The notes beneath the pieces are model-generated. The model was not told the origin of the DNA, did no database searches, and saw only the letters and a program-made list of their open reading frames with translations. Positions 26,374 through 35,863 of a stretch of 57,114 nt of DNA are shown here, in pieces (position 1 is the stretch's first letter; every line of letters starts with the position of its first letter). The DNA is from Lachnospiraceae bacterium. Lineage in GTDB: Bacteria; Bacillota; Clostridia; Lachnospirales; Lachnospiraceae. The position numbers were made by a program, and so were the translations under genes. The stretch lies in contig JAAVAC010000056.1 of assembly GCA_014804265.1 (NCBI GenBank), positions 1 to 57,114 on the forward strand, given 5' to 3'.

Positions 26374-26913
26374 ATGGCAGGACAGAAAAAAAGAAATAAA
26401 AATAAAAGAAACAGCCATATGCACAATCTGTTCAGAAACAAAATACAGGGCAGCAGCACAGTAGAATTAAGCTTAATTATGCCAATGCTTCTTACCTTGT
26501 TCGTATTTTTGATCTATCTGTCATTTTTTCTGTATAACCGGGTAGAGACGACAGCCAATGCTTATATTTGTGCACTGCGGGGAAGCCGTATGGAGCAGGA
26601 AACAGCAGAAAAGACTTATCAGTATATGAAAAAAGAAAGCAAGCGCCTTATGAAAGGGAATCTGCTGTCTGTGCCGGAATATAAAGAACAGATAGAAGTG
26701 AAAGGAAATCATGTCCAGGTTACCTATGAAATATCACAGCAGGTCCCGGGATCGGTGATTCTCGAACGGTTACTGCATGAAGATACGTGGAATTTCCTGG
26801 TCACAAAGAAAGCAAAAAAATTACAACCGGTATTTTTTATTAGAAACTGCAGGAAAGTTAGCAATTTGAAAAAGCAGCAGGGAAAGGATGGGAAAAATGA
26901 AGGGGACTTATAA
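26374..26913 (+). CDS. TadE-like pseudopilin
   Basis: A 179-residue protein with a basic N-terminus, then GSSTVELSLIMPMLLTLFVF, the TadE-type processing and membrane segment with the conserved glutamate. A hydrophilic extracellular part of about 110 residues follows, ending in a basic tail. It is likely a minor pilin of the Tad system. Start ATG 26374 follows GGAAAGGAGCAAAA. Its 3' end overlaps the FHA gene by 17 bases. Confidence 0.75.
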   Translation: MAGQKKRNKNKRNSHMHNLFRNKIQGSSTVELSLIMPMLLTLFVFLIYLSFFLYNRVETTANAYICALRGSRMEQETAEKTYQYMKKESKRLMKGNLLSVPEYKEQIEVKGNHVQVTYEISQQVPGSVILERLLHEDTWNFLVTKKAKKLQPVFFIRNCRKVSNLKKQQGKDGKNEGDL

Positions 26914-28309
26914 AAGAGAGTTGAATTCCAGTTATTTCATATTAGAGGAGCCGGCTATGGAAAGTACACAGTATTATCAGATGAAAATGGTGACAGAAAA
27001 CAACATCAGCCATTTACTGCCTGTTTCCGTACATAATTTTAACGGAGAAAACCAGATTTATTATGATATCAGCGGAAAACAGACATTGACCTGTATTTTT
27101 GAGAAAAGGGAGATAGAGGCGGAACAGATCATGCAGATTCTTTCCGGGTTATCAAAGGCTCTTTTAGAGCTGGAAAGCTATTTGCTGGAAGAAAATTATT
27201 TGTGTCTGGATCCGGAATATATGTATATGAATGTGAATGCAGAACAATTGTATTTATGTTTTTATCCTTTTGAGGAGACAGATTTTTCTCAAAGCATACA
27301 AAAGCTTTCCGAGTATTTGTTGAACCATATCAATCATCAGGATGAACAGGCAGTGGCTATCGGTTATCAGCTTTACCGTCTTACGAGAGAGGATAATTTT
27401 GTTTTTATACAAATTGCAGAGGAAATCCTGCAGGAGCATGAAAATTCGGAAAAACTCAAAGGAGGATGGAAAGAGGATGATTTGAAGCAAAAAGAAATTT
27501 ATGAAAACGATGCCGGTCAGTCATATGCAGATACGATTCACGAAACATGGGAAGAAGCTAAGGATGACCCGTTACAAAAGGAAAAAGCGCAGGTTTCTAT
27601 AAAAGACTTTCAAATTCCGGCTTTTTGTTTTCTTTGTCTCATTTTGGGAGGAGTGGGATATATCATTTATCAATATATAAACAGGCAGCAGGAGCCCTGT
27701 CCTTCTCTTTCTGTTTTTTTTGGTACAAGGGATATGATTCTGGCAGCAGGAGCCGCTTTTGTAGGGATAGTAGGATTTTTCTTACTGTTTTTGTATAAAA
27801 AGATATTGGAGAGGGAAAGAGTAAGTGGAACAGAAGAAACAGAAAACATTCAAAAACAAATGGAGAAGGAATATTATTCCATTCGTGAAAAGGCCTATGA
27901 AAAAGAGACAGGCCAATTAGCAGATATGGAGATGGAAGTAGAGGAAAAGCAGCAAATATATGAGGAAACTGTATTATTACGGGAAAACATGTATCAGGAA
28001 GAGGGAATACTAATGGAAAAGCTGAAACGATTCGATAAGAAGGCGCCCATAAAGATTTTGTTGAATCACTTCCCATTTATCATCGGAAAATTAGAAGGAG
28101 ACGTAGATTATGTACTGCCGGATAAATCCGTAAGCCGTATGCATGCAAAATTTATAAAAAACCCAAATGAGGATGTGGTATATCTAATGGATTTAAATTC
28201 AAAAAACGGAACGTTGAAAAACGGGATTCCTTTGGAGGCTAACGAGCTTGTTTCGTTAACGGCAGAAGATGAAATTACTTTTGGAAAGGTAACCTTTACC
28301 TATCATTGA
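26897..28309 (+). CDS. FHA-domain membrane protein (DUF6382-like N-terminus)
   Basis: A 470-residue protein. The N-terminal half (about 1-180: NSSYFILEEPA, KALLELESYLLEENYLCLDP) matches what I recall as DUF6382. Two hydrophobic segments lie near 240-260 and 275-300. A charged region follows, then a C-terminal FHA domain (FIIGKLEGDVDYVLPDKSVS, RMHAKF, LNSKNGTLKNG), which binds phosphothreonine peptides. This suggests phospho-dependent control or recruitment of the pilus machine; no Ser/Thr kinase lies in the window. I chose ATG 26897, since GGAAAGGATGGGAAAA gives proper spacing. Confidence 0.75.
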   Translation: MKGTYKRELNSSYFILEEPAMESTQYYQMKMVTENNISHLLPVSVHNFNGENQIYYDISGKQTLTCIFEKREIEAEQIMQILSGLSKALLELESYLLEENYLCLDPEYMYMNVNAEQLYLCFYPFEETDFSQSIQKLSEYLLNHINHQDEQAVAIGYQLYRLTREDNFVFIQIAEEILQEHENSEKLKGGWKEDDLKQKEIYENDAGQSYADTIHETWEEAKDDPLQKEKAQVSIKDFQIPAFCFLCLILGGVGYIIYQYINRQQEPCPSLSVFFGTRDMILAAGAAFVGIVGFFLLFLYKKILERERVSGTEETENIQKQMEKEYYSIREKAYEKETGQLADMEMEVEEKQQIYEETVLLRENMYQEEGILMEKLKRFDKKAPIKILLNHFPFIIGKLEGDVDYVLPDKSVSRMHAKFIKNPNEDVVYLMDLNSKNGTLKNGIPLEANELVSLTAEDEITFGKVTFTYH

Positions 28310-29418
28310 CACCGGAAAGGATAAATGATACCCTTTTACATAGATACTTTTTGAAAGGAAAAAGGTATGATATGTTCAGGGAGATCAGCTACTTTTTACG
28401 GACATTGGGTTATATCCAGCTAGACACCAATTTACAGGAGTTTACAATATTCTTCCAAATGGAAAACTCTTTTGTAAATGTGATTCATGTGGTGGATATT
28501 ACAGAAAATCCATATGTGAAGCCGGACGAATATCAGCACATAGTGGAAAAAACGGAATGGCAGTTTCGTGACAGAGGATTATCAGAGGTTCACTCCCTAT
28601 CCTTTCTCATATGTGAAGATATGGAACGGGCAGAAGCTTTTGCAAAGGATATTGTTTTTAGCTGGATTCTTTGCGAAAACCGCCTTTTCGTGCCAGAAGA
28701 TCATGCCGAGGATTTTTATGGTATCCGCAGGAAGCTGGAAGCATTTTTGCAGGATCCCCGGATACCGGAGGAATACGAAGGAAATCATGTAAAATATGAC
28801 TTGTCGGGAAATCAATCCTATAAAAGCATAAAGGACAGACCCTTGTCCAATCATTTTTTCGTTCTTGTAAATATTTTTGTATTTACTTTGTGTACATTTA
28901 CTGGTGAGTTGTTGTATACTAGTGGTGTTATGGGGATAGAATCCGTTATTTACAGGGAACAATGGTATCGGCTGTTTAGTTCCATGTTTCTTCATGCAGG
29001 TATCGATCACTTGGTCAGCAATCTGCTGATTTTGTTCTTTTTGGGAGATATTGCGGAGCGGTGTCTGGGGCATGTGAAGTATTTCTTCCTGTATCTTCTG
29101 GCCGGACTTGGAGGCAATCTGCTTTCCCTTTGGTATAGTTACCGCATTGGTGATCATACCAATTCCCTGGGAGCAAGCGGCGCTGTTTTTGGTATGGTAG
29201 GCGCCCTTTTGTGGCTGCTGATCCGCAACAAAGGACATCTGGAAACTATGTCCATCCCCAAAATATTGTTTCTGATTGGATATTCCGCCTATTATGGAAT
29301 TCTAAGTACTAATGTAGACAATATGGCTCATTTAGGAGGACTTGTAACAGGGTTTATCCTGTGTGTGATTCTTTATCGTAAAAAGTCAGTAAAAAACAGA
29401 GAGGTAGCATCAAAATGA
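28306..29418 (+). CDS. Rhomboid family intramembrane serine protease
   Basis: Up to 370 residues: a soluble N-terminal domain of about 170 residues, then six or seven membrane segments. The catalytic serine is in LGASGAVFGMVGA and the catalytic histidine in NMAHLGGLVTGFIL. The first transmembrane loop holds SSMFLHAGIDHLVSNLL, the conserved H-x-x-x-N region. Rhomboids cut substrates within the membrane. The link to the Tad operon is by position only: it overlaps the FHA gene by four bases if TTG 28306 is the start. ATG 28372, behind GAAAGGAAAAAGG, is an equally good start giving 348 residues. It overlaps the next gene by four bases. Confidence 0.82.
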   Translation: MTPERINDTLLHRYFLKGKRYDMFREISYFLRTLGYIQLDTNLQEFTIFFQMENSFVNVIHVVDITENPYVKPDEYQHIVEKTEWQFRDRGLSEVHSLSFLICEDMERAEAFAKDIVFSWILCENRLFVPEDHAEDFYGIRRKLEAFLQDPRIPEEYEGNHVKYDLSGNQSYKSIKDRPLSNHFFVLVNIFVFTLCTFTGELLYTSGVMGIESVIYREQWYRLFSSMFLHAGIDHLVSNLLILFFLGDIAERCLGHVKYFFLYLLAGLGGNLLSLWYSYRIGDHTNSLGASGAVFGMVGALLWLLIRNKGHLETMSIPKILFLIGYSAYYGILSTNVDNMAHLGGLVTGFILCVILYRKKSVKNREVASK

Positions 29419-30416
29419 AGGTAAATATATATTATGGGGGGAGAGGGCTGATAGACGACCCTACCCTGTATGTACTAGGAGTTATGCAGCAGGTTTTAGA
29501 GGAACTGAATGTTAGGGTGGAGGTATTCCATCTTCATGAATTACGAAATGGCATTACTGCCCTGCCCCAGACATTAAAGTCTGCCGATGGCATTATTCTG
29601 GCCACTACGGTAGAGTGGCACGGAATCGGAGGATATATGCAGTCTTTTTTGGATGCCTGTTGGCTCTACGGAGATAAAGAAAAGATGAGCGGCCTTTATA
29701 TGTGTCCGGTAGTAATGAGCACTACCTATGGAGAACGGGAAGGCAAGCTGGATCTGGCGGTATCCTGGGAGATTTTGGGGGGACGTCCCTGCAGCGGCAT
29801 ATGTGGCTATGTAAAGGAAATGTCCCAGTTTGAAAACAATCAGGAATATCGGTATATTATTGAGAAAAAAACGGAAAATCTCTACCGTTCCATACAGCAG
29901 AAAGTAACCATTTTCCCAACCAGTAATCAGGAAGTAAATGATATTATTGCCGTACCCAAAAATATAGACCTGACCCCTCAGGAAACAGAGCAGCTATCCA
30001 AATATGCTTCCGATGAAAGCTATGTACAAAAGCAGAAAGAAGATATTCAGGAACTGGCAAGTTATTTTAAGGAGAAGCTGGGAAATGAAAGCAGTAGCGG
30101 CAACAAAGAATATATAGAAGATTTCAAAAGCCATTTCAGACCCCAGGCTGGCAGCAGGGCATCTTATAGATTTTCCATCGAAGGAAAGAAAAAGCCTCTT
30201 ATGCTCCAGGTAAGCAATGGGAATCTGCAGATTGACTATGGCAAGGAAGAAAGTGCTGACGTGGAAATTCAGATAACTGCTGATATTATGAATGAGATTG
30301 TGTCAGGCAGGATGACTTTTCAAAGAGCATTTATGGCGGGAAATATGAAAATGAAAGGCGATTTTAAGCTTTTAAGACTATTGGATCAAATCTTTATTTT
30401 CGGGGAGGAAAATTAG
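29415..30416 (+). CDS. FMN-reductase-like protein fused to an SCP2 domain
   Basis: A 333-residue protein. Residues 1-170 look like an NADPH-dependent FMN reductase/flavodoxin-like fold (start MKVNIYYGGRGLIDD; ADGIILATTVEWHG; VVMSTTYGE). Residues about 235-333 are a sterol-carrier-protein-2 domain (RFSIEGKKKPLMLQV; NEIVSGRMTFQRAFMAGNMK), which binds lipids or other hydrophobic ligands. A linker of about 60 residues joins them. The substrate cannot be deduced. The start ATG overlaps the rhomboid stop; the HIT gene begins one base after its stop. Confidence 0.75.
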   Translation: MKVNIYYGGRGLIDDPTLYVLGVMQQVLEELNVRVEVFHLHELRNGITALPQTLKSADGIILATTVEWHGIGGYMQSFLDACWLYGDKEKMSGLYMCPVVMSTTYGEREGKLDLAVSWEILGGRPCSGICGYVKEMSQFENNQEYRYIIEKKTENLYRSIQQKVTIFPTSNQEVNDIIAVPKNIDLTPQETEQLSKYASDESYVQKQKEDIQELASYFKEKLGNESSSGNKEYIEDFKSHFRPQAGSRASYRFSIEGKKKPLMLQVSNGNLQIDYGKEESADVEIQITADIMNEIVSGRMTFQRAFMAGNMKMKGDFKLLRLLDQIFIFGEEN

Positions 30417-30417
30417 T

Positions 30418-30828
30418 ATGAAAGATGAATCATGTATTTTTTGTAAAATAGCAAACGGAGAGATTCCTTCAAAATCCATATATGAAGATGAGGAATTTCG
30501 TGTCATCCTGGACCTGGGACCGGCAGCAAAGGGACATGCGTTGATTCTTCCGAAGGATCATTATGCAAATTTATTTGAGCTGCCGGAAGAAACTGCGGGA
30601 AAGGTAATGGCATTGGCAAAAAAGCTTGGAAGTCAAATGGTGGACAGGTTACATGCAGACGGTTTCAATCTTGTGCAGAATAACGGAGAGGCAGCGGGAC
30701 AGACAGTATTCCATTTTCATATGCATATGATTCCCCGTTATCAGGATGATAACCAGAAAATCGGATGGGTGCCCGGTAAGCCTACGGAAGAAGAGCTACA
30801 AGAGATTCAAAAGCAGATAATGTACTAA
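30418..30828 (+). CDS. HIT family nucleotide hydrolase (HinT-like)
   Basis: A 136-residue protein of the histidine triad family, which hydrolyses AMP-lysine-type phosphoramidates and related nucleotides. The N-terminal zinc-type pair CIFCKIANGEIPS is typical, and the triad motif FHFHMHMIPRY lies near residue 100. It starts one base after the preceding stop behind GGGGAGGAAAATTAGT, so it is co-translated in the same operon. Confidence 0.92.
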   Translation: MKDESCIFCKIANGEIPSKSIYEDEEFRVILDLGPAAKGHALILPKDHYANLFELPEETAGKVMALAKKLGSQMVDRLHADGFNLVQNNGEAAGQTVFHFHMHMIPRYQDDNQKIGWVPGKPTEEELQEIQKQIMY

Positions 30829-30875
30829 AAAGATGGAGTCCAATGGACTGCCCATATGTGGAAAAAGGAGAAAAC

Positions 30876-31253
30876 ATGAAAGAATCAGCAGAAAATTATT
30901 TGGAGACCATTCTTTTACTGCAAAGAGACAAAGGTACGGTGCGTGCAATTGACGTGGCAAGGGCATTAGGCTATTCCAAGCCAAGCGTAAGCCGCGCCAT
31001 GGGCATTTTAAGAAATGAAGGTATGCTGGAGGTAGAGGACAACGGTGCCCTTGTCCTGACGAAAGAAGGTTCAAAAAAGGCAAAAGCTTTGCTGGACCGA
31101 CACGAAACCATTACCCGGTTTTTAATGATGACAACGGATGTGGATCAGGAAATCGCAGAGCAGGATGCCTGTAAGATGGAGCATTTTTTAAATGAAAAAA
31201 CCTTTAAGGGGATTAAAAAGTTCATTAAAGAAGTGGAAGAATATAATCAGTAA
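30876..31253 (+). CDS. DtxR/MntR-like metal-dependent transcriptional regulator
   Basis: A 125-residue protein with an N-terminal winged helix (ENYLETILLLQRDKGTVRAI; YSKPSVSRAMGILRNEGML) and a short dimerisation helix region containing residues of the metal-binding type (DRHETITRF; EQDACKMEHFL). This matches the iron/manganese-dependent DtxR/MntR family, in the short form without an SH3 domain. ATG 30876 is chosen because AAAAAGGAGAAAAC precedes it. No transporter gene is adjacent, so its regulon is not evident here. Confidence 0.85.
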   Translation: MKESAENYLETILLLQRDKGTVRAIDVARALGYSKPSVSRAMGILRNEGMLEVEDNGALVLTKEGSKKAKALLDRHETITRFLMMTTDVDQEIAEQDACKMEHFLNEKTFKGIKKFIKEVEEYNQ

Positions 31254-31341
31254 CCGGAACGAAGCACCGGGCGGGCATTGGAATCGTAACGCTGAAAATA
31301 GGTTGTAATACCGGGACTTGATGGAATGATGGGCACAAAAT

Positions 31342-32025
31342 ATGAAAATAAAAGGTTTAAGCGGTAATGCATTAAAGGTCATTGCGGCAATCACCATGAC
31401 AATCGACCATGTGGGGATGATTTTATTTCCACAGACAGAAGCTTTCAGAATGGTAGGCAGGATTGCGTTTCCTCTTTTTGCTTTTTTCATAGCGGAAGGC
31501 TGCCGTTACACTCATAATAAACGGAAGTATCTGGGAATGATTTTATTTCTCGGGCTTATTTTTCATGGAGTATTTGTTCTGGCAACCGGCCAGACAATGT
31601 TCAATATTTTTATTACATTTTCCTTTTCCATTGTACTGATTTATTTTTTGCAAAATGCTATAAAGGCAGTTCGGGAAGGAACATGGCAAAATCAGATTTT
31701 ATCCGGAAGCTTATTTTTTGGAATGCTTTTTCTTACATACTTGTTTACAAGCCGGTTTGTTGTGGATTATGGTTTTTTCGGCATAATGCTTCCTGTCCTT
31801 GTCAGTCTGCCTGACAGCCTGTGGAAGAGAAAAGCGGCTTTTCTCATAGGGGCTCTTCTGCTGGTACTATCTATGCATACCTATATCCAGTCTTTTTGTC
31901 TATTGGCAGTTCCCATACTTTTTTTCTATAACGGGAAAAGAGGGAAATATAAAATGAAATACTTCTTTTATATTTTTTATCCCCTCCACCTTAGCCTTTT
32001 ATTTTTATTAGATATCATGATATGA
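31342..32025 (+). CDS. TraX family membrane protein
   Basis: A 227-residue protein with about seven membrane segments. The N-terminal signature LSGNALKVIAAITMTIDHVG and FPLFAFFIAEGCRYT is that of the TraX family, named after the F-plasmid pilin acetylase. Chromosomal TraX-like proteins are common in Clostridia and are probably membrane acyltransferases; the substrate is unknown. There is no conjugation gene nearby, so a role in F-like pilin acetylation is unlikely. The binding site before the ATG is weak. Confidence 0.8.
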   Translation: MKIKGLSGNALKVIAAITMTIDHVGMILFPQTEAFRMVGRIAFPLFAFFIAEGCRYTHNKRKYLGMILFLGLIFHGVFVLATGQTMFNIFITFSFSIVLIYFLQNAIKAVREGTWQNQILSGSLFFGMLFLTYLFTSRFVVDYGFFGIMLPVLVSLPDSLWKRKAAFLIGALLLVLSMHTYIQSFCLLAVPILFFYNGKRGKYKMKYFFYIFYPLHLSLLFLLDIMI

Positions 32026-32101
32026 ATCCAAAATGTATTTTATAGTTAAAGTGAAATTCAAAGCATTTTAAAGAAAAGACCGGTAAGGAAAGAGGATAAA
32101 A

Positions 32102-33169
32102 ATGAACTTAAAATTATTGCGTAGATTGACACCGGAATTTGAAGAAGAATTTATAATCGGAAGAGCCTTTCAAAAAGGGGAGCTTTCCGGAAATTTCATA
32201 GGATTTACCAGAGAAGATACTGTGCTGAAAGCATGGATTTTATTGCAGGGAGAAGAAGAGCCTCTGGAAAAAAAGGAGGAAAGGGAAAAAGCCTTAAACA
32301 AGAAGAGAAGCAGAGGGATGCTTACCAAAAGGGATGAAGTGATGCGGGAGGAAGAAGGGATAAAACTGATACATTCCCTCAGGGCCGTTGTAATTGGAAC
32401 AGAGCGATTTGCAATCTCTTCCGGCAGTGGAAGAAGGATTCTTGAAAATAACTGGGAAGCGTATTTGCTTCTATCCCATTTTTTAAAGAAAATCCCATTT
32501 TTTGGCGAGTTGGAAAATGCAGATTTGGAAAATATGAATCTTTATGAATTGGAATTTCAGGGTGACTATGAAAAGATTCCTTTAGAATGGTTTAGGGAAA
32601 ATCCAGAGCAGACTGCCATTATTCTGGAAAATGAGTCGGCCTATAGGAAGATTTTTGTAGAGCATGATGTCATTTTCCCATTAGGGGAGGATATAGGAAT
32701 GAAGCTGACGTTTTCCGATCAAGACGGAACCATTCAGGAATGCTATATTGAAAATGTATATTTAAAGGACATATGGGCGGAAGAGGAAAAACGGTTTCAG
32801 GAACCTGAACTGAAAAAGTATTTGGAGTATATGACCATGGATGAGGTCTTACAATTAAAAGCCGATTTCTTCCGGAATCTGGAAGAAGTTTGTCCAAAAG
32901 GGATGTATCTGCCTATAGTGGAATATGAAACAAAAGAAGAAATTGTTCTAGATATTTATAGTAAACAGTATTTAAATGAAAGGGTAAGAGAAAATGAAGG
33001 AAGTGCAAGCGTTTTAGCCTTTCTAATGCATCCAAGGCAAAAAACAGGAAAACACGGAGGAAAAATGAAGGCAACGGAATTATCCGCAGTTTCAAAAGAA
33101 CAAAAGGAATTTCCGGCAGAGATAATCAGCTATCATAAAGAAATAAAAGTGGAAAATGTGGAATTCTAA
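32102..33169 (+). CDS. Hypothetical protein (355 residues)
   Basis: I do not recognise this protein. It is hydrophilic, with no signal peptide or membrane segment, and acidic with mixed alpha/beta character. It contains a charged insertion near residues 55-85 (EPLEKKEEREKALNKKRSRG) and a C-terminal part with EYETKEEIVLDIYSKQYL. The start ATG follows GGAAAGAGGATAAAA. It lies between the TraX-like gene and the tyrS T-box, in the same direction. Confidence 0.6.
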   Translation: MNLKLLRRLTPEFEEEFIIGRAFQKGELSGNFIGFTREDTVLKAWILLQGEEEPLEKKEEREKALNKKRSRGMLTKRDEVMREEEGIKLIHSLRAVVIGTERFAISSGSGRRILENNWEAYLLLSHFLKKIPFFGELENADLENMNLYELEFQGDYEKIPLEWFRENPEQTAIILENESAYRKIFVEHDVIFPLGEDIGMKLTFSDQDGTIQECYIENVYLKDIWAEEEKRFQEPELKKYLEYMTMDEVLQLKADFFRNLEEVCPKGMYLPIVEYETKEEIVLDIYSKQYLNERVRENEGSASVLAFLMHPRQKTGKHGGKMKATELSAVSKEQKEFPAEIISYHKEIKVENVEF

Positions 33170-33338
33170 TAAAAGAAAAGAGAAGCGGAATCTGGAATTT
33201 AGCAATAAGCTGATGGAACTCAGAAAGGACAAAAGAAGAAGTAAGGGCCGCCATTTTAAGCAGGTATCCCGGAACGTGGGATGTGATTATGAAGTGGATT
33301 TTGTTGTTTGCGTTTTCCTGATTTTTCAGTCTATGTAG
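33156..33338 (+). CDS. Possible small basic protein (60 residues)
   Basis: A short frame whose ATG lies inside the end of the preceding gene (14-base overlap). It is rich in Lys and Arg at the N-terminus and mildly hydrophobic at the C-terminus. Codon use looks plausible but there is no independent ribosome binding site, so it could be chance. I do not recognise it. Confidence 0.25.
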   Translation: MWNSNKRKEKRNLEFSNKLMELRKDKRRSKGRHFKQVSRNVGCDYEVDFVVCVFLIFQSM

Positions 33339-33461
33339 AGCCGCAACCAATAGTTGCCTCCATGAATACTAAAATATAGAGCCACAGCCGGGCCGGGTAT
33401 TGTTTTTGACCATTCCTGTTTATTATGGAATGATAGATTGGATAAAGGCGGTTTTTACTGC

Positions 33462-33490
33462 TTGACAAATGAGGAGTTTCTTTCTACAAT
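33462..33490 (+). promoter_or_regulatory. Promoter of tyrS
   Basis: TTGACA (33462-33467), 17 bases, TACAAT (33485-33490). Transcription would start near 33497, giving a leader of about 500 bases. Confidence 0.75.
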
Positions 33491-33496
33491 ATAAGC

Positions 33497-33895
33497 AATT
33501 TCCATTATAAAACAGCAGTACAAAAGCATAACATGAATCAACAGCTATGAAGAGAATAAGTAGGATAAGTGAAACAAACAGAAAGCAGCCGGCAGATGAG
33601 AGGCGCATGGGAAGCTTATGCCGAATACCTCTCTGAGCCTTGTACCAAACGTATCGGATATGAGCAGTCTCCCATAAGGAGATGATGGAAAGCATATCCG
33701 GCATAAGTAGGCTGCAACGGAAGTGCCCGTTATCGCACCGGAGTATTGTAGAATCACAGACCAGACTGCATATATCTGGATCGCGCATGAATTTCTACTG
33801 TACTTGCTGAGGCAGTTAGTGTGAGCTGACTGTGAATTAAGGTGGTAACACGAGAATCTATCCTCGTCCTTATTTAAGGACGGGGTTTTGTTTTG
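33497..33895 (+). promoter_or_regulatory. Tyrosine T-box riboswitch leader
   Basis: Stem I begins about 33546 (GAAGAGAATAAGTAGG). Its 3' side contains GAATACCTCTCT, which places the tyrosine codon TAC (33626-33628) in the specifier loop. Downstream is the T-box core AAGGTGGTAACACGAG (33839-33854), which pairs with the tRNA acceptor end and forms the antiterminator. The competing terminator is CCTCGTCC (33862-33869) with GGACGGGG (33878-33885), then TTTTGTTTT. Uncharged tRNA-Tyr would stabilise the antiterminator and turn on tyrS. The core differs slightly from the usual TGGAACCGCG. Confidence 0.9.
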
Positions 33896-33993
33896 TAGAA
33901 GGATACATTTGCGATTCTTCTATAAAATGATTTCCGTGGATAAAGATGGATAAAGAATGAAAAATAAGAAAAGAAAAAGGAGAAACCAGCATT

Positions 33994-35217
33994 ATGACAG
34001 TATTTGACGAATTAAAGGAAAGGGGTCTGCTTGCCCAACTAACGGATGAGGAAGAAATCAAGGAGCTTATCAATAATGGAAAGGCTACATTTTACATTGG
34101 CTTCGACCCAACTGCTGACAGCCTTCATGTAGGGCATTTCATGGCACTGTGCCTTATGAAGAGAATGCAGATGGCAGGAAATAAGCCCATCGCCCTGATT
34201 GGCGGCGGAACGGCAATGATTGGAGACCCTTCCGGAAGAAGCGATATGCGTACCATGATGACAAAAGAGCAGATTCAGCACAACTGTGACTGCTTTAAGG
34301 AACAGATGAGCAAATTCATTGACTTTTCCGACGGAAAAGCAATGATGGTAAACAATGCGGACTGGCTTTTGGATTTAAATTATGTAAAGCTGTTAAGGGA
34401 GGTAGGCTCCCACTTCAGCGTAAACCGCATGCTGACGGCAGAATGTTACAAACAGAGAATGGAAAAAGGACTTAGCTTTTTGGAATTTAACTACATGATT
34501 ATGCAAAGCTACGATTTTTATGAGCTATACAGAAAATATGGCTGCAATATGCAGTTTGGCGGGGATGACCAGTGGAGCAACATGCTTGGAGGCACAGAAC
34601 TGATCCGCCGCAAGCTTGGAAAAGATGCCTATGCTATGACCATCACTCTTTTGCTAAACTCTGAGGGAAAGAAAATGGGCAAAACACAAAAGGGCGCTGT
34701 ATGGCTTGATCCAAAGAAAACGTCACCATTTGAATTCTTTCAATACTGGAGGAATGTAGCAGATGCAGACGTATTAAAGTGCATCCGTATGCTGACCTTC
34801 CTTCCCTTAGAAGAGATCAAGAAAATGGACAGCTGGGAGGGCAGCCAGTTAAATGAAGCAAAAGAAATCCTTGCTTTTGAGCTTACTAAAATGGTTCATG
34901 GTGAAGAAGAAGCAATCAAAGCAAAAGAAAGTGCAAGGGCATTGTTCTCCAGTGGAAATGCGGCAGATATGCCTACTGCAGAGTTACTTGAGGCTGACCT
35001 GGTGGACGGAGCAGTCGATATTTTAACTATGCTGGTAAAATCCGGTCTGGTTCCTTCTAAGTCAGAGGCTCGCCGTGCAGTAGAACAGGGAGGCGTTTCC
35101 GTAGACGGAGAAAAAATAACAGATATCAGGGCAGTCTTTCAAAAAGAAGCGCTTGAGGGAGAAGGCATCGTGTTAAAACGAGGAAAAAAGAACTTCCGGA
35201 AAGTGCTGGTAAAATAA
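33994..35217 (+). CDS. tyrS: Tyrosyl-tRNA synthetase
   Basis: A 407-residue class I synthetase that charges tRNA-Tyr. Motifs are the HIGH equivalent HVGHFMALC with upstream GFDPTADS, the tyrosine-binding [20 protein letters not shown] with FGGDDQW, and the KMSKS equivalent KMGKT. The C-terminal 70 residues form an S4-type RNA-binding domain ([20 protein letters not shown]). The start ATG follows AAAAAGGAGAAACCAGCATT. Expression is controlled by the T-box upstream, whose specifier codon is TAC, in agreement with the enzyme. Confidence 0.96.
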   Translation: MTVFDELKERGLLAQLTDEEEIKELINNGKATFYIGFDPTADSLHVGHFMALCLMKRMQMAGNKPIALIGGGTAMIGDPSGRSDMRTMMTKEQIQHNCDCFKEQMSKFIDFSDGKAMMVNNADWLLDLNYVKLLREVGSHFSVNRMLTAECYKQRMEKGLSFLEFNYMIMQSYDFYELYRKYGCNMQFGGDDQWSNMLGGTELIRRKLGKDAYAMTITLLLNSEGKKMGKTQKGAVWLDPKKTSPFEFFQYWRNVADADVLKCIRMLTFLPLEEIKKMDSWEGSQLNEAKEILAFELTKMVHGEEEAIKAKESARALFSSGNAADMPTAELLEADLVDGAVDILTMLVKSGLVPSKSEARRAVEQGGVSVDGEKITDIRAVFQKEALEGEGIVLKRGKKNFRKVLVK

Positions 35218-35263
35218 AGCTGGAAACAGAAAAAGAAATAGAAAAAAGGAAGTTATCAAATCT

Positions 35264-35845
35264 ATGGCATTTACCCAGGTACAAAAGCTTCAATTGAATA
35301 ATCAGGTGGACAGGATTCTTCATACACCGGGGAATTTTCGGGGCGGCAACCTGGAAATGACCATGGTTTTTGATTACGATATGGACATAAATCAATTAAA
35401 GGAAGAGGCAGCTTTGATTATAGCTGCCTTAAAGGCCCATAGCCCTGTATTTCAGAATGTGCGGTTTAACGGAGTGAAGTGGAAGGGAGATTGCTCTATT
35501 ACAAATCAGGTGACTCCCATGACATTTGTACAGATGGGGAAATTCTTTGAAGAAGAAACTTCCCGTGTCCTATCAGGAACACATACATCAGAGGAGTATG
35601 AGGACAAGGATACGGAAACTCCTAACTTCCAACCTGATACGAAAAATCTGGAGATATTGCTGGATAAACTAAAGCTGTTTCATGCAAGAAGCAAGCTGGT
35701 TCTGATTCTTACACAGGGTCAATATCAGATTTCCGACAAAGAAGCAGCCAAAAGGGCGCTCACCCCGTTTTTGAAACAAAAAATACTATTTATAGAGCCG
35801 GACCGCATTAGAACAGGAATGCAAATATTTATGGAGCTCATATAA
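35264..35845 (+). CDS. Hypothetical protein (193 residues)
   Basis: I do not recognise this soluble protein. It has no signal peptide or membrane segment. Parts such as LEMTMVFDYDM, KSKLVLILTQGQY and QKILFIEPDRIRTGMQIF look like a Rossmann or von Willebrand A-like alternation of strands and helices, but no metal-ion-dependent adhesion motif is evident. It lies 46 bases after tyrS and may be co-transcribed. The start ATG follows AAAAAAGGAAGTTATCAAATCT. Confidence 0.6.
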   Translation: MAFTQVQKLQLNNQVDRILHTPGNFRGGNLEMTMVFDYDMDINQLKEEAALIIAALKAHSPVFQNVRFNGVKWKGDCSITNQVTPMTFVQMGKFFEEETSRVLSGTHTSEEYEDKDTETPNFQPDTKNLEILLDKLKLFHARSKLVLILTQGQYQISDKEAAKRALTPFLKQKILFIEPDRIRTGMQIFMELI

Positions 35846-35863
35846 AAGTACATTTTATAGTAC

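Noticed and set aside
28597-29238. Reverse frame of 213 residues opposite the rhomboid gene
   Set aside because: It lies wholly opposite a gene with clear catalytic motifs and has no ribosome binding site or recognisable family.
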